Source: JAIEPT01 sp038217425 (GTDB lineage Bacteria > Planctomycetota > Planctomycetia > Gemmatales > Gemmataceae). Taken from it: a stretch of DNA of 56,379 nt. The translations under genes and the position numbers were made by a program. A model generated the notes under the pieces. That model saw only the letters and a program-made list of their open reading frames with translations, was not told where the DNA came from and made no database searches. The DNA lies in assembly GCA_038217425.1 (NCBI GenBank), contig JBBQPM010000019.1:1-56379 (forward strand), read 5' to 3'. Numbering within the stretch: position 1 is the stretch's first letter; the number at the start of each line of letters is the position of its first letter. Positions 10,001 through 18,065 of this stretch are shown piece after piece.

Positions 10001-13000
10001 GCCCGGTCGCGAACGCCAACATTTCCGCGAAGGCGCGAATCGTTTCGAGCGGCACGGTCCAGGGCTTCTTGCGCGGGCGCAGGTTGAACGCATCGTGAAG
10101 ATACGCGGCGAGTCGCACCGGAGCGCCGACGAAACGGAGGGCGCCGACGGCCTGCAAACGAACCTCGGCGTGCGGACTCGCGGCCGCCGCCAAAATGCCG
10201 GCCGGGAGGGCGTCCGCACGAGCCCAGTCGCGCAAGAGCAGCGCGAGCAGCCAACGCGTGCTCGCAACCCCGGCCAGCCGTTCGTCTCCGGCCGGCTGAC
10301 ATACCCCTGTCGCAACCAGCCATTCCGCTGGCGTGAACGCACTGCGCGACGATTCCGACAGCACGACGCCCACGATCTCCGGATCGCCTGCAATCGCCAG
10401 GGCCAGGGCGATGCGGCGCTGAATGTCGGCATTCGCGTGAGACAAGAGCGGCCGTAAACTCGCGATCAGGCTGGGGTCCGCCAGGCCGACGAGACAATGG
10501 CTCGCCTGCGCGGCTACGAGTTTGTCGGACGAATCGAGCAGCGGCCCGACGGCGGCGAACGCGCGCGAGTCGCCCAGTTCTTGCAAGCCGCGCAAAGCGC
10601 TCAGCACGCGGATTTGCCAGGGGCCGACGTCGTCCCTCGGACGAGGCGTTTGCACCTCCGCGAGCAGCGGGTCGAGAGCTTCGCTGAGGCCGTGTTTCGC
10701 GAGGGCGCCTGCCGCCTCCAGACGCACGTCGGCGTGGGGACTTTCCAGCGCCCGCAACAACTCCGCCCGCGCGTCGGCGTCGACCAAGGCCGCCAACCCC
10801 GCCAGACGAAGCGCCGGCTCTGTGTCGTTCAAGACGCGGACGAGAAGTTTCTGCGCCAGCTTCGTCCGCTTGGCGATCAGGCTTGCGACGGCCAGTTGAC
10901 GCACGTCGGCATACTTCGAGCGCAAAGCTTCGCTGCGAATCTCGAGTTCCGGATCCTTGAACTTCTTGCACGCGAACTCGAACGCTTCCTTCCGCAGACC
11001 GGCATCGGGATCGTGCAAAAACTCGAGAAGCAACGCCCACGCCCACTCGGCGGTCGCCTGGGCCATCACTTCGGTGAGCGCCTCCCGGCGAACGTCCGCG
11101 TGGATGCTCTGGCGAATGAAACGCAGCGTCTCCGCCGGGCTCCCCAGATTCGGCAGCGTGAGGCAGGCTTTGAACGCCTCGCGGCGCAGGTTGCCATCGT
11201 CGTCGTTCAGGACGCGCAGGAGGAGGCTGCGGTCCCCATCGGTCGGCGCCTGGCGCCGCAGGTTCTCGAGCACGAGTCGAAACCCGCGGGCGCGGACGTC
11301 GAGATGAGCACACGCCAATCCGGTCCGCGCCGCCTCGAGCGGAGTCGCGGCGAAGATCGCCTCCAGCGCCGTGAACGCGGCATCGCGGATCGGCGCGGCC
11401 TGCTCCAGCATCCCAGCCAACCGCTGGGCCGCACGCGCATCGCCCAGCAATCCCAGGGCTCGACACACTTGAACTTTCACGCCCGGCTTTTCGTGGGCGC
11501 CGAACTGCATGAGGAGCCCGAAGGCGCGCGGATCGCGCAGCGCCGCTAGCCCCTTGGCGCCCGCGAGCGCGCTGCTGGCGTCACGGCTCACCGCCGCCTC
11601 CAGAAGCGGCGCCAGATCTTCCGCGGTGAGCGGCGCCGTCGGGAATGCAGGCGCGGGGCCCGGTTCTTGAGCCGAGGCAACGCCTTCGGGCGACGTCGCT
11701 TCGAGTTCGCTGAACTGACGATGCACGTCGGCATCGCGGTGACGCAGGGCATCGGCGAGCGCCGGACTCGATTGAACGCGCAACAAAAAGGCGAGCGCTC
11801 GCACCTCGGCCGTGTCGTTCAGCCGGGCCAGGAGCGGCACGAGCGCCTCGGGCCGATCGAACATTCGGCGATGATAGAGACGAACGAGGCCGAGCCGGCG
11901 AATCTCGCGCGTCTCCGCCGTGAGCGCGTGCAGATCGGCCTGGGGCGAGTCGGCCGGGAGCAAACGTTCCAGCGCGAAGAGCGCCAGCGCCGCCGTTTCG
12001 ACGCGATTGTTCAGGGCGCCAATTAACAGATCCGTGGCGGCGAGCACCTCGAGCGCCTGCACCGCGAACTTACCGAGGTCGACGTGTTTCGTGGCCAGGG
12101 CAAGTTCCAGCGGGCGCAGATTCGCGTCGCCAAGCTGACGCCGCAGCCCTTGAAAGCAGACGCCGCGCACGGCTTCGTTGTCGTTCTTCAGGCCATTTTC
12201 GAGGACAGCCGTGACATGGGGGTGTCGCAGATTCGCGAGCAGCTCGGCCGCGAGCAGACGGATGCGCGGGTCGGCGTCGCGCTCCATTTGGGCCGCGATC
12301 AAGTCGATGCTCGGCGCGTCGGGGAACTGGCTGAGCGAGCGCAGGGCGGTCTCGCGGCGCTGGCCGTCGGGCTGCTGCAGTTCGTGCCGCGCCGAATCGA
12401 GGGCGCCGTGAAACACGTGCGTGCGTTCGCCGATCTTGCCCTGGTCGTCGAGGCTGAAAATACGCAGCGAGTTGTCCGCACAGCGCAGGACGAGGTGCGG
12501 CTTGCCGTGCAGGTCGTGCAGCGTCAACCCGAGAACGGGCCCGGCGTCCTTCTGTCCCGCGGGTTTGACGGCGACGCCGAGCGGCCAGGCTTTTAACGTC
12601 CCATCGCGACTGCCGCTGAAAAATCGCTCGTGCGCCCAGCCAGCGAGGTCCGCGATTGGCTCGGAATGGACGTTGCCCCGGCCGCGGTCTTCGGGTTCCA
12701 GCACGCCGCGCGCGTGCGACGAAAGCAGCTTGTTGTCGGCCCCCGCGGAGTAGAGTCGCAGCTCGTGCGGCTCGAACAAGAGGGCATGGACGGCGCCCTC
12801 GTGTAACGGCTGCGCGGTGCTACAGGTCCACGCTTCCTTGGCTTCGCATTCAAAGATCGCGACGCTGCCGTTCTCCATGCCGACTGCAAGCCAATCGAGC
12901 GTCGGAGCGACCGCGACGTACGTCCCGGCGTCCTCGAGGTCCAGCGTTTGCAGAAGCTTGGCGCTCGCGGGATCGACGACATGGAGTTGCGTCCCGGCGA

Positions 13001-13319
13001 CGACCGCGAGACGATCGCCGCGAATCGGAGCGAGGGCGCGGACGCTCGCGGGCAAGGGGCCGCGCACGCTGAGCTTGCCGTCGACAACCGCGAGCAGCTG
13101 GTCGTCGCCGCCCGCGAGGAAGAGTTGTTTGCCGAGGACGACGAAATCGTGGAAGCCCGCAGGATAAGAGACGGTCGTGAGTTGTGCGGCGTCGACGTCG
13201 AGAAAGTACAGGCCCGCGGCGACGTTCTCGGCGTGCCGGGTGACCAGCGCGAGCCGGCCTTCCAGGGCGCGGACGCGCTGGAGGTCGCCGTGAATCGCGA
13301 GGTATTTTTCGGCACTCAC
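7089..13319 (-). CDS. Giant WD40 propeller plus HEAT/armadillo-repeat protein (retron ARM-type partner)
   Basis: From GTG at 13319 the protein has 2076 residues. Residues 1 to about 295 form a WD40-type beta-propeller with repeated WLAVG / LYSAGADNK / FFSGSRDGTLKAW-like blades. From about 300 to the end there are dozens of HEAT-type helical pairs with recurring patterns such as D..VR..A...L. The start was chosen because GTG overlaps the upstream gene's TAG by one base (TAGTG). The open frame extends further upstream only inside that gene. No enzymatic motif is visible, so it is likely a scaffold or a large solenoid sensor. A very long ARM/HEAT protein next to a SWIM protein and an RT is the arrangement I associate with type XIII retrons; the WD40 head is an extra feature. 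Confidence 0.8.
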   Translation of the reverse strand: MSAEKYLAIHGDLQRVRALEGRLALVTRHAENVAAGLYFLDVDAAQLTTVSYPAGFHDFVVLGKQLFLAGGDDQLLAVVDGKLSVRGPLPASVRALAPIRGDRLAVVAGTQLHVVDPASAKLLQTLDLEDAGTYVAVAPTLDWLAVGMENGSVAIFECEAKEAWTCSTAQPLHEGAVHALLFEPHELRLYSAGADNKLLSSHARGVLEPEDRGRGNVHSEPIADLAGWAHERFFSGSRDGTLKAWPLGVAVKPAGQKDAGPVLGLTLHDLHGKPHLVLRCADNSLRIFSLDDQGKIGERTHVFHGALDSARHELQQPDGQRRETALRSLSQFPDAPSIDLIAAQMERDADPRIRLLAAELLANLRHPHVTAVLENGLKNDNEAVRGVCFQGLRRQLGDANLRPLELALATKHVDLGKFAVQALEVLAATDLLIGALNNRVETAALALFALERLLPADSPQADLHALTAETREIRRLGLVRLYHRRMFDRPEALVPLLARLNDTAEVRALAFLLRVQSSPALADALRHRDADVHRQFSELEATSPEGVASAQEPGPAPAFPTAPLTAEDLAPLLEAAVSRDASSALAGAKGLAALRDPRAFGLLMQFGAHEKPGVKVQVCRALGLLGDARAAQRLAGMLEQAAPIRDAAFTALEAIFAATPLEAARTGLACAHLDVRARGFRLVLENLRRQAPTDGDRSLLLRVLNDDDGNLRREAFKACLTLPNLGSPAETLRFIRQSIHADVRREALTEVMAQATAEWAWALLLEFLHDPDAGLRKEAFEFACKKFKDPELEIRSEALRSKYADVRQLAVASLIAKRTKLAQKLLVRVLNDTEPALRLAGLAALVDADARAELLRALESPHADVRLEAAGALAKHGLSEALDPLLAEVQTPRPRDDVGPWQIRVLSALRGLQELGDSRAFAAVGPLLDSSDKLVAAQASHCLVGLADPSLIASLRPLLSHANADIQRRIALALAIAGDPEIVGVVLSESSRSAFTPAEWLVATGVCQPAGDERLAGVASTRWLLALLLRDWARADALPAGILAAAASPHAEVRLQAVGALRFVGAPVRLAAYLHDAFNLRPRKKPWTVPLETIRAFAEMLAFATGQMLARTLALVPLLDETEQTPWDQAWLGHSKRFASQIAVIKERPQSELAGAGDYESIAFGALLGMLRATNDADLRAPLKLATEMAAQNLKLRSAAQSALVPLLAHRSQEVRFAAFDFLRQHSSDLQTLARQAIDVGHADLGSRGIELLLAELPAERRRAALLELMRGHLGAEAFKLALQQMAKADAARAALAAPQLALQLFACRWLAENYEREAEAPALLRSALESPHREVRLAASDTLTARKDSQAYEPLVRMLRSAPDESNLILAIFALRNLGDGRAPLALLERLRQDRVTCVESLIGAIGDFRRPAVVDALLNWATPLRLHAQAYRAVLTISGYDQWIEDIEDDDADRARDREQFPRHDPILAKLMQHAIGHREQAILYECLPGARWSRSHELEPILSQLAHHREDALRRGAVEAIGWRARKRQSPKEPLIRGLRHADPVTQFIAAEGLAHVQRGEGLAILTSAVEFMPDLDLRQRAVTALGELGDDRAFDLLWKLANEEGHALRCQAIEALGALGHRHPREQVVTLLEKAAVGAEEMRSCGINGLRRLKLPVGWDALFRVIEELKRMPPDYSLIDPLERAIEALTEDVRVSTHETLLRWLRSAGNRMHPPLPERVSFGAVLKAAHGALGVHSLEPDYAWLGSGGEELDLRDTCLTRVGERGEPARLLGLLPTAAPNVWPALAQILLTRNGVASEAVLAALDHPHPRPVRVAAHLLGRSKPVPRDGLSTLLRALAKWLKLWLERRQWMQRHGVEHDADLQEQIACIETLLWTAKKLGAPADRLKPVAEAFPHDPYYRSIRRAVFDLIAHSTPSPVTANVLEQAIYSDDAELRRLAALGLVRQQPRTSSDLADRIVWDHTAFQRFLQTPDVVRGETLRAGLESPHAQGLALAEIVKRRDREGLLAVAENGQLAESARLGALEGLAHLGDESVEVNLLALARNPAESDEIRKTAWRGLYRSRRIGRKAHG

Positions 13320-16300
13320 TAAATGCTCCGCAAGGTTCGTTCCGCATGTCGATGGCGTAGCTGAGTCACCGCGACCAGACACGCCGCCCGTTCGCTCACG
13401 CCGACCGATTCCATGAACTCCACGAAGATCGGCTCCACCAGCCGAGCCAGCACCACGTCGTTCAGCGCCAGGTCGCGCAGGATGTCGATGAGCGCGAGCT
13501 TCGCCTTCCGCGCAGCCAGCGGCCGAAGCTTGGCGACCAGCGCACGATCGTGCTCGTCGACCGGCGGCATCCGTCCCGGCGGAATCGCGAAGAGCGTCCG
13601 CCTCAGCCAGTCGCGCAGCGCTTCCTGACGCGCCGGCGTGACGCGCTGCAGGCCCCACAGGATGCGAACCGCGAACGCTCGCACCTGGCGATCGGGACTT
13701 TCCGTGAGGCGAAACAGATCGTCCGGCTGACGCAGGGCCGGCAGACGCTCGATGAGCTGCATGCCGAGCGCCCGTGCCCCGGGATTGAGCGATTCGCAGA
13801 AACGATAGACCGCCTCGGCCGGGAGAACCGCGGGATCGACGCGGCGCCGACGGAGTTTCGGGTCTTCGGCCGCGAGCAGACTTTCGGCGACGAAGTTGCG
13901 CACTTCCGCGAACGGCAGCTCGCACAGCGCGACGAGTTCGGGCCCGGTCGGCGCCCAGCGTGCGAACTCCCATGCCGCGATCTCCAGTGCGAAGTCGCGC
14001 AGCGGCTTGCGATGGTCGGCCAGGAGCGGCTCGAAGCGGGCGAACGTCAGGAACGTTTCCGGGATTTCGTGCCCTGGGTCGACGGGGCGATCCGTTTGCG
14101 ACAGGCAGATGTCACGATGATGCCGAAGCATGTACTTGCGTGCGAAGACGCCGAGCGGCGCCTGCGCGGGCCCGGCGGCGATCGCCAGGCTCCAGAGCCG
14201 TTCGCAACCGGCGATCCCTGCATCGTCGGACGCGCGGGCCGCCTTCCCCGCGAGCATCTGCAGAAACGCCGTCTCCGACACGATGCGGATGTTGGCGCCC
14301 CCGGCGTTCAGGCTCTCCGCCTTCGTCTGCTTCGACCCCTTACGCCCCTGGCCGTACAGCGGCGAACCCTCGTCGCCGATCACCAGATAATGCAGCTTCG
14401 CCGAGACGGCCGAGAGCGCCTTGCCCTTCACGCCCGAGACCTTCGCCTCGGCTTCCTCGCGCGTCATCGTCGCCAGTTTGCCGGTAAAGACGAACGTCGC
14501 TCCTTGCAAATCGATCGGGCCCGCGCTCGCAACCTCGGCCGCCGCATCGGCGAAGTCGGCGGGAGCGAACGATTTGATGAGCCGATCGACCGCGAAATCG
14601 TGGATCTCCCGGTCGCTGCTGGCCACCAGTTCCAGCAGCCAATCGCGACCGATCTCCGCGGCCGAGAAGAGCCGAACGTCGGCGAGCCAACTCAGGAGTA
14701 TCCCTCGCAAGTCCTCGGGAAAGTTCAGACGTCGAGTCCAAAGTCGGTTGCTGCGGCGCAGCTCGGCGATCTCCGCGTCTGCGTCCCAACGCGTCCGCTG
14801 CGCCAGCGTTTTCAGATACTCCACGCCGAGCGCCGCGGCGCTTAGTTCCCCCTGGTAAATCCACTCGACGATCGTCCCCCGGCCCAGCGGATGCAAGAGC
14901 GCGTAACGCAGGAACGGCACGGGGAGCGTCTGCCGATCGAAACGCCGAAGCTGCGCCAGGGCGAAGTTGCTGGCACGCGGATGGCCCGGGTCGTCGGGAT
15001 CTTCGCACGCCTCGAAGATTTCCTGAAAGTACCCCGCTCCCAGCGTCGCCGGCTGGTGAACCTGCGGCAACCTCTCGGCGGCAAACGCGAACGCCGACGC
15101 GGATCGGCTGAAGAGTCGTTCGCGAAACCATGCGGGGGTCAGTTCCGCGGGACCGAAGGTTTTGCGCAAAATCTCGGCGGCGAACGCGTGGCACGGGGTT
15201 TCGAGCAAACGCCCCCACGCGTCGAGGCCGACTTCCTTGCGCGGCTCGCGCTGGCCGAGCAAATCGATTACGAGTTGACGTACCCCTTCATGCGAATTGT
15301 GGGCGAGCCGCGATAACTCCGCGAGCGGCAAATCGCGGGCGTGGACACGGGCGTACGCGGCGGCGTAGGCGCGGGCCTCGGAGGCAGGCGAATCGACCAA
15401 TCGTAACACCGCTTCATGCAACCCGAGCATTTTGAACGCCGACTGTTCGAAGCGCGGCACATTCTGCAGAAGCCAAACGACGAAACGATCGAGAGCCGCG
15501 CTACCGAGAGGCACGAGTCGGCGCACCCAGAGCGGCTCGATGTCGCGTAACTGCGTGCGGAAGTCCGCCTGCAGCGCGTCGACGGCGAATTGGCGGATGT
15601 AATCGCTGCGTGCGCGTTCAAGGAGGGACAGAAGGGGCCGAGGCGTGCGTTGCCAGAGCGGCAGAAAGGCGCGGCAGCCCGTGTCGGTGATCGGCTTGGG
15701 CAAGCGGAAGCCGCCGCGGCCGTAGGCGCCCGTGTGATGGGCGAGGATGTGATTGGCGATCCAGGTCCGCCGCCAATTGCAATCGGAATATCGAGCCAGG
15801 AATTCGCACGCGGCATCGACGTAGACCGCGGGCAGACTTTGTCCGAGCCGACGCAGATAGCGCCAGCCTCGACGAACGACGTAGGCAAGCGTCGCTTCGG
15901 AGACGGTGCCGAAGTCCTTGGCGGCGTAAGCGAAGTCGAAACGAACGGCGAGGGCCGCGAACATCTCCAGATCGTTCTTCGCCTCCGCCTCCTTGAAGAT
16001 CTGCTTGAGTCCCTTCCATACGCCGTAGGCGATTCGCGCCGTCGAGATGATCTTGAGCAGCGTTTGGCGGGCGTAGTCGCTGGGATCGTTCCACAGCTCG
16101 AGCAGAATCTGGTAAAGACGATAGGGTTCCGCCTGCGGGAAGTCGGTTTTTGATTCGAGAGCGGCGACCATCTCGCTGCGCCGTTTCGCGCGTTCGTCCC
16201 CGGGCAGGTTGCGTAGTTCCGAAAACGAGGGTTGAGCGAAGGACTGCGATTGAATCTGCGACCACTCGGCAGGAGGAGGCGGAAGGCCGTGGTATTCCTG

Positions 16301-16390
16301 CGTCGAAAGATCGAAAAACATCTCGACGAGCGCGGGATCACGCGCCTCGTAGGCTTTGCGGAGGTCGGCGAGCTTGAGCAAGATGGCCAT
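13319..16390 (-). CDS. HEAT-repeat protein with internal BRCT domain, first gene of the RT operon
   Basis: The 1023-residue protein is mostly alpha-helical solenoid. A single BRCT domain lies at about 627-715: FVFTGKLATMTREEAE, then the SAVSAKLHYLVIGDEGS region, then the GSKQTKAESL segment, closely following the BRCT of bacterial DNA ligase LigA. BRCT domains recognise DNA ends, nicks or phosphopeptides. No ligase or nuclease catalytic motif is visible. The start ATG at 16390 follows the candidate retron RNA by about 65 bases. The stop overlaps the next start (TAGTG), implying translational coupling. This protein is not part of the three-gene type XIII set as I remember it, so it may be a lineage-specific fourth component or an alternative ARM subunit. 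Confidence 0.75.
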   Translation of the reverse strand: MAILLKLADLRKAYEARDPALVEMFFDLSTQEYHGLPPPPAEWSQIQSQSFAQPSFSELRNLPGDERAKRRSEMVAALESKTDFPQAEPYRLYQILLELWNDPSDYARQTLLKIISTARIAYGVWKGLKQIFKEAEAKNDLEMFAALAVRFDFAYAAKDFGTVSEATLAYVVRRGWRYLRRLGQSLPAVYVDAACEFLARYSDCNWRRTWIANHILAHHTGAYGRGGFRLPKPITDTGCRAFLPLWQRTPRPLLSLLERARSDYIRQFAVDALQADFRTQLRDIEPLWVRRLVPLGSAALDRFVVWLLQNVPRFEQSAFKMLGLHEAVLRLVDSPASEARAYAAAYARVHARDLPLAELSRLAHNSHEGVRQLVIDLLGQREPRKEVGLDAWGRLLETPCHAFAAEILRKTFGPAELTPAWFRERLFSRSASAFAFAAERLPQVHQPATLGAGYFQEIFEACEDPDDPGHPRASNFALAQLRRFDRQTLPVPFLRYALLHPLGRGTIVEWIYQGELSAAALGVEYLKTLAQRTRWDADAEIAELRRSNRLWTRRLNFPEDLRGILLSWLADVRLFSAAEIGRDWLLELVASSDREIHDFAVDRLIKSFAPADFADAAAEVASAGPIDLQGATFVFTGKLATMTREEAEAKVSGVKGKALSAVSAKLHYLVIGDEGSPLYGQGRKGSKQTKAESLNAGGANIRIVSETAFLQMLAGKAARASDDAGIAGCERLWSLAIAAGPAQAPLGVFARKYMLRHHRDICLSQTDRPVDPGHEIPETFLTFARFEPLLADHRKPLRDFALEIAAWEFARWAPTGPELVALCELPFAEVRNFVAESLLAAEDPKLRRRRVDPAVLPAEAVYRFCESLNPGARALGMQLIERLPALRQPDDLFRLTESPDRQVRAFAVRILWGLQRVTPARQEALRDWLRRTLFAIPPGRMPPVDEHDRALVAKLRPLAARKAKLALIDILRDLALNDVVLARLVEPIFVEFMESVGVSERAACLVAVTQLRHRHAERTLRSI

Positions 16391-16456
16391 GGGCGTTCGG
16401 ATCGTCGCCTCGCAACAAAAATTGAGCGGCGGCCGGGGGGAGCCGGCGCGCCGCCT

Positions 16457-16723
16457 GGAGAGAGGGAGACGGACGCGAATCTACTTCGAGACCTGGGGCA
16501 TGGAAGGCTCACGGGCCCGCCGGGGGGATGTCCCCCTGGTGGCCCGCGGAACCACGACCTACGGGGTTGCCTCAGCCCGCGGGCTACCAGGGGGACATCC
16601 CCCCGATCAGCGGGCCTGAAACAGCCTTCCTTGCGAAGGATGACCGGCGATTCCCTCGGGTGACGCAACATCACCCCTGGCGACAAGCGCCAAGCTAGCG
16701 TTCGAGCCGTCTCAATCTTCTCC
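16457..16723 (-). ncRNA. Candidate retron msr-msd RNA upstream of the RT operon
   Basis: Read on the minus strand, the 5' arm (16723-16707) and 3' arm (16472-16457) pair as GGAGA plus GAGACGG with an internal loop; the stem continues ACGC (16701-16698) with GCGT (16476-16473) after a bulge. TAGC (16697-16694) follows at once, as in known retrons where the branching G sits in this context (candidate 16695). Next come three small hairpins: GGCG/CGCC, GGGTGATG-TTG-CGTCACCC and CCTT-CGC-AAGG. Then comes a hairpin of about 129 nt (16630-16502) with GGAAGGCT/AGCCTTCC at its base and a 20-bp perfect stem. This order (arm, msr hairpins, long msd hairpin, arm) is that of retron RNAs. Against it, dispersed palindromes are common in this genome and the arms are purine-rich. 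This is inference from structure alone. Confidence 0.45.
16502..16630. repeat. Long imperfect hairpin (candidate msd stem)
   Basis: The terminal 8-base arms (16502-16509 and 16623-16630) are complementary. Inside are GGCCCGC/GCGGGCC, a 20-bp perfect stem containing GGGGGGATGTCCCCCTGGT, and GCCCGCGG/CCGCGGGC separated from it by one mismatch. The loop of about 27 nt can itself fold weakly. It is either the msd of the retron RNA or one of the dispersed palindromes of this genome. No second copy of this sequence is seen in the window. Confidence 0.85.
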
Positions 16724-16729
16724 AATCGG

Positions 16730-16758
16730 GTTGTACCGCAGCCCTGCGCGGTACGCAA
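16730..16758 (-). promoter_or_regulatory. Candidate promoter of the retron RNA/operon with overlapping palindrome
   Basis: On the minus strand TTGCGT (16758-16753), a 17-base spacer and TACAAC (16735-16730) form a sigma70-like promoter. The expected transcription start falls at about 16723, exactly where the candidate 5' arm begins. The palindrome GTACCGC (16733-16739) and GCGGTAC (16748-16754) lies across the spacer and both hexamer edges, as a repressor operator would. Both hexamers deviate from consensus. Confidence 0.4.
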
Positions 16759-16769
16759 GTAAAAAGTTC

Positions 16770-16800
16770 CGAACCGCGGATCATCCGATTTCCGCGATCG
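16770..16800 (-). terminator. Possible terminator of the upstream membrane-protein gene
   Basis: Just after the stop of the 16803-17822 gene, the minus strand carries CGCGG...CCGCG (16796-16792 with 16779-16775), followed shortly by a run of five T residues (16765-16761). The stem is short and the T-run is offset, so the call is weak. Confidence 0.3.
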
Positions 16801-16802
16801 CG

Positions 16803-17822
16803 TCACTTACTCGAAAGCACGACGGGTCCGCGGCCGCGCCACAGGAGCGCAATCCTCTTGGTGGCCGGATCGACGGCACAGATTTGATTGCGGCCGACTT
16901 GCAAGATTACTTGATCGGACGCGAGCTGGGTCGCATACATCGTTTCCAAGCTGCCGAAGATCGTCGCGGGACCGTAGTAGACTTCGTCGCCCGTCGCTTG
17001 GTTAGATCCCTGGAACGATTTACCCGGCCAGAAATTATTGTAGAAGCGCCAGCCCTTCGTTGATGAAGAGTTCATACGCGTCACATAGCCGTACCAGTTC
17101 GGTATCCTGGGCAACTCTGAAAAATCGAGATACTCACTAAGATCCACTTTTTCCAATACGACATCACTGCCTCGTTTCGAGTGCGCATGTAGCCTGCCCG
17201 TTGGGCACGGTGAATCGCGAAAATACCCCTCCACCGAGAGCCAATCGCCGGGTTCTTGAAGCTCCTTCACGAGTTCGGCATTCCCTCCCCCAAGCATTCG
17301 GCGATATACGTGGCCATCGTCGGCCGAGATGTAGTAGACGTGGAGTTTCTCGGGGAACGTCATTTCTGAAGCGGGTACGACAGTAAGATTCGACCCGCCG
17401 CCCGAAACCAAGGCATAGAGACCCGTCATGAGCACGTACGTCACGGACTGAACGTAGAACGAGGCCAGGATGCTCTTGGCGAATCGATTCTCTTCGCCCT
17501 TGAGACACCAGTAGACGAAGGGCCATTCCACAATCAAGGTCAGTACATAGGCGACGATCATCAGGATCCAGAAGTGCGATCGTTCGTTGGTGATGTCCGT
17601 ATCAGGAAATATCCCATCGAACCTCACCAGCAGCGCCATTCCCAGACCAGCCGAAACGTAGTTGGCCAGAACCATCATGCCGGGCACGTGGTTGCGAATC
17701 GTCCAAAAGGCGCCGGTGATCAGGCTCGCTTCGAGCATACCCAGCAGAATGTTGCCGAAGAGGAGATGAAACGTTTGCAGCCAAATGAATGGTGTTCCCG
17801 CGTTGGCGAAGAGGACGGACAT
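16803..17822 (-). CDS. Multi-pass membrane protein of unknown function
   Basis: The 339-residue protein has about four to five hydrophobic segments in its first 150 residues (around 10-30, 38-62, 82-105 and 118-140). A soluble C-terminal domain of about 180 residues follows, rich in aromatic residues and beta-strand-like. I do not recognise the family. The start chosen is ATG at 17822, which has GGAG seven bases upstream; the open frame continues 25 codons further without a better site. It is monocistronic: the RT operon begins about 410 bases downstream with its own candidate promoter. Confidence 0.65.
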   Translation of the reverse strand: MSVLFANAGTPFIWLQTFHLLFGNILLGMLEASLITGAFWTIRNHVPGMMVLANYVSAGLGMALLVRFDGIFPDTDITNERSHFWILMIVAYVLTLIVEWPFVYWCLKGEENRFAKSILASFYVQSVTYVLMTGLYALVSGGGSNLTVVPASEMTFPEKLHVYYISADDGHVYRRMLGGGNAELVKELQEPGDWLSVEGYFRDSPCPTGRLHAHSKRGSDVVLEKVDLSEYLDFSELPRIPNWYGYVTRMNSSSTKGWRFYNNFWPGKSFQGSNQATGDEVYYGPATIFGSLETMYATQLASDQVILQVGRNQICAVDPATKRIALLWRGRGPVVLSSK

Positions 17823-17942
17823 GGGATGGCTCCGGCTGCTGGGTGAGTCAGGTCGCGTCAGCGCCTGGAGTACGGGTCGATTGCAAAACGCCCACACTCC
17901 AGACGCTATACTGTGCGCGGTCGGAAATGAGGCGTTGCATTG

Positions 17943-18001
17943 CCGAGCCGGAAGCGTTAGCGACGATTTCGCGAAGATCGTCGCTAACGCTTCCGGCTCG
18001 G
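17943..18001. repeat. Perfect 25-bp palindrome (AGCGTTAGCGACGAT type)
   Basis: Bases 17943-17967 are exactly complementary to 17977-18001 with a 9-base loop containing TTCGCGAA. It lies between the 5' side of the membrane-protein gene and the 3' end of the PQQ gene, both on the minus strand. It has no T-run. The motif GTTAGCG also recalls the TTTAGCGCTCG palindrome at 54389-54428. Confidence 0.9.
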
Positions 18002-18065
18002 TAAGAAATGCCGATGCATCAATTCGCCCCGCGTGAAGTATTACGAGACTTGGCTCGCCGACTGT

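Noticed and set aside
9961..11466. 501-codon minus-strand frame inside the WD40-HEAT gene
   Set aside because: Arg/Ala/Gly-rich shadow of the real frame, caused by high GC.
13322..13973. Longer N-terminus of the WD40-HEAT protein starting at 13973
   Set aside because: That stretch overlaps the BRCT gene, is Arg/Gly-rich shadow sequence, and a GTG coupled to the upstream stop gives a clean propeller start.
16502..16630. Simple transcription terminator
   Set aside because: The stem is far too long, lacks a T-run on either strand, and lies upstream of the operon inside its predicted leader.
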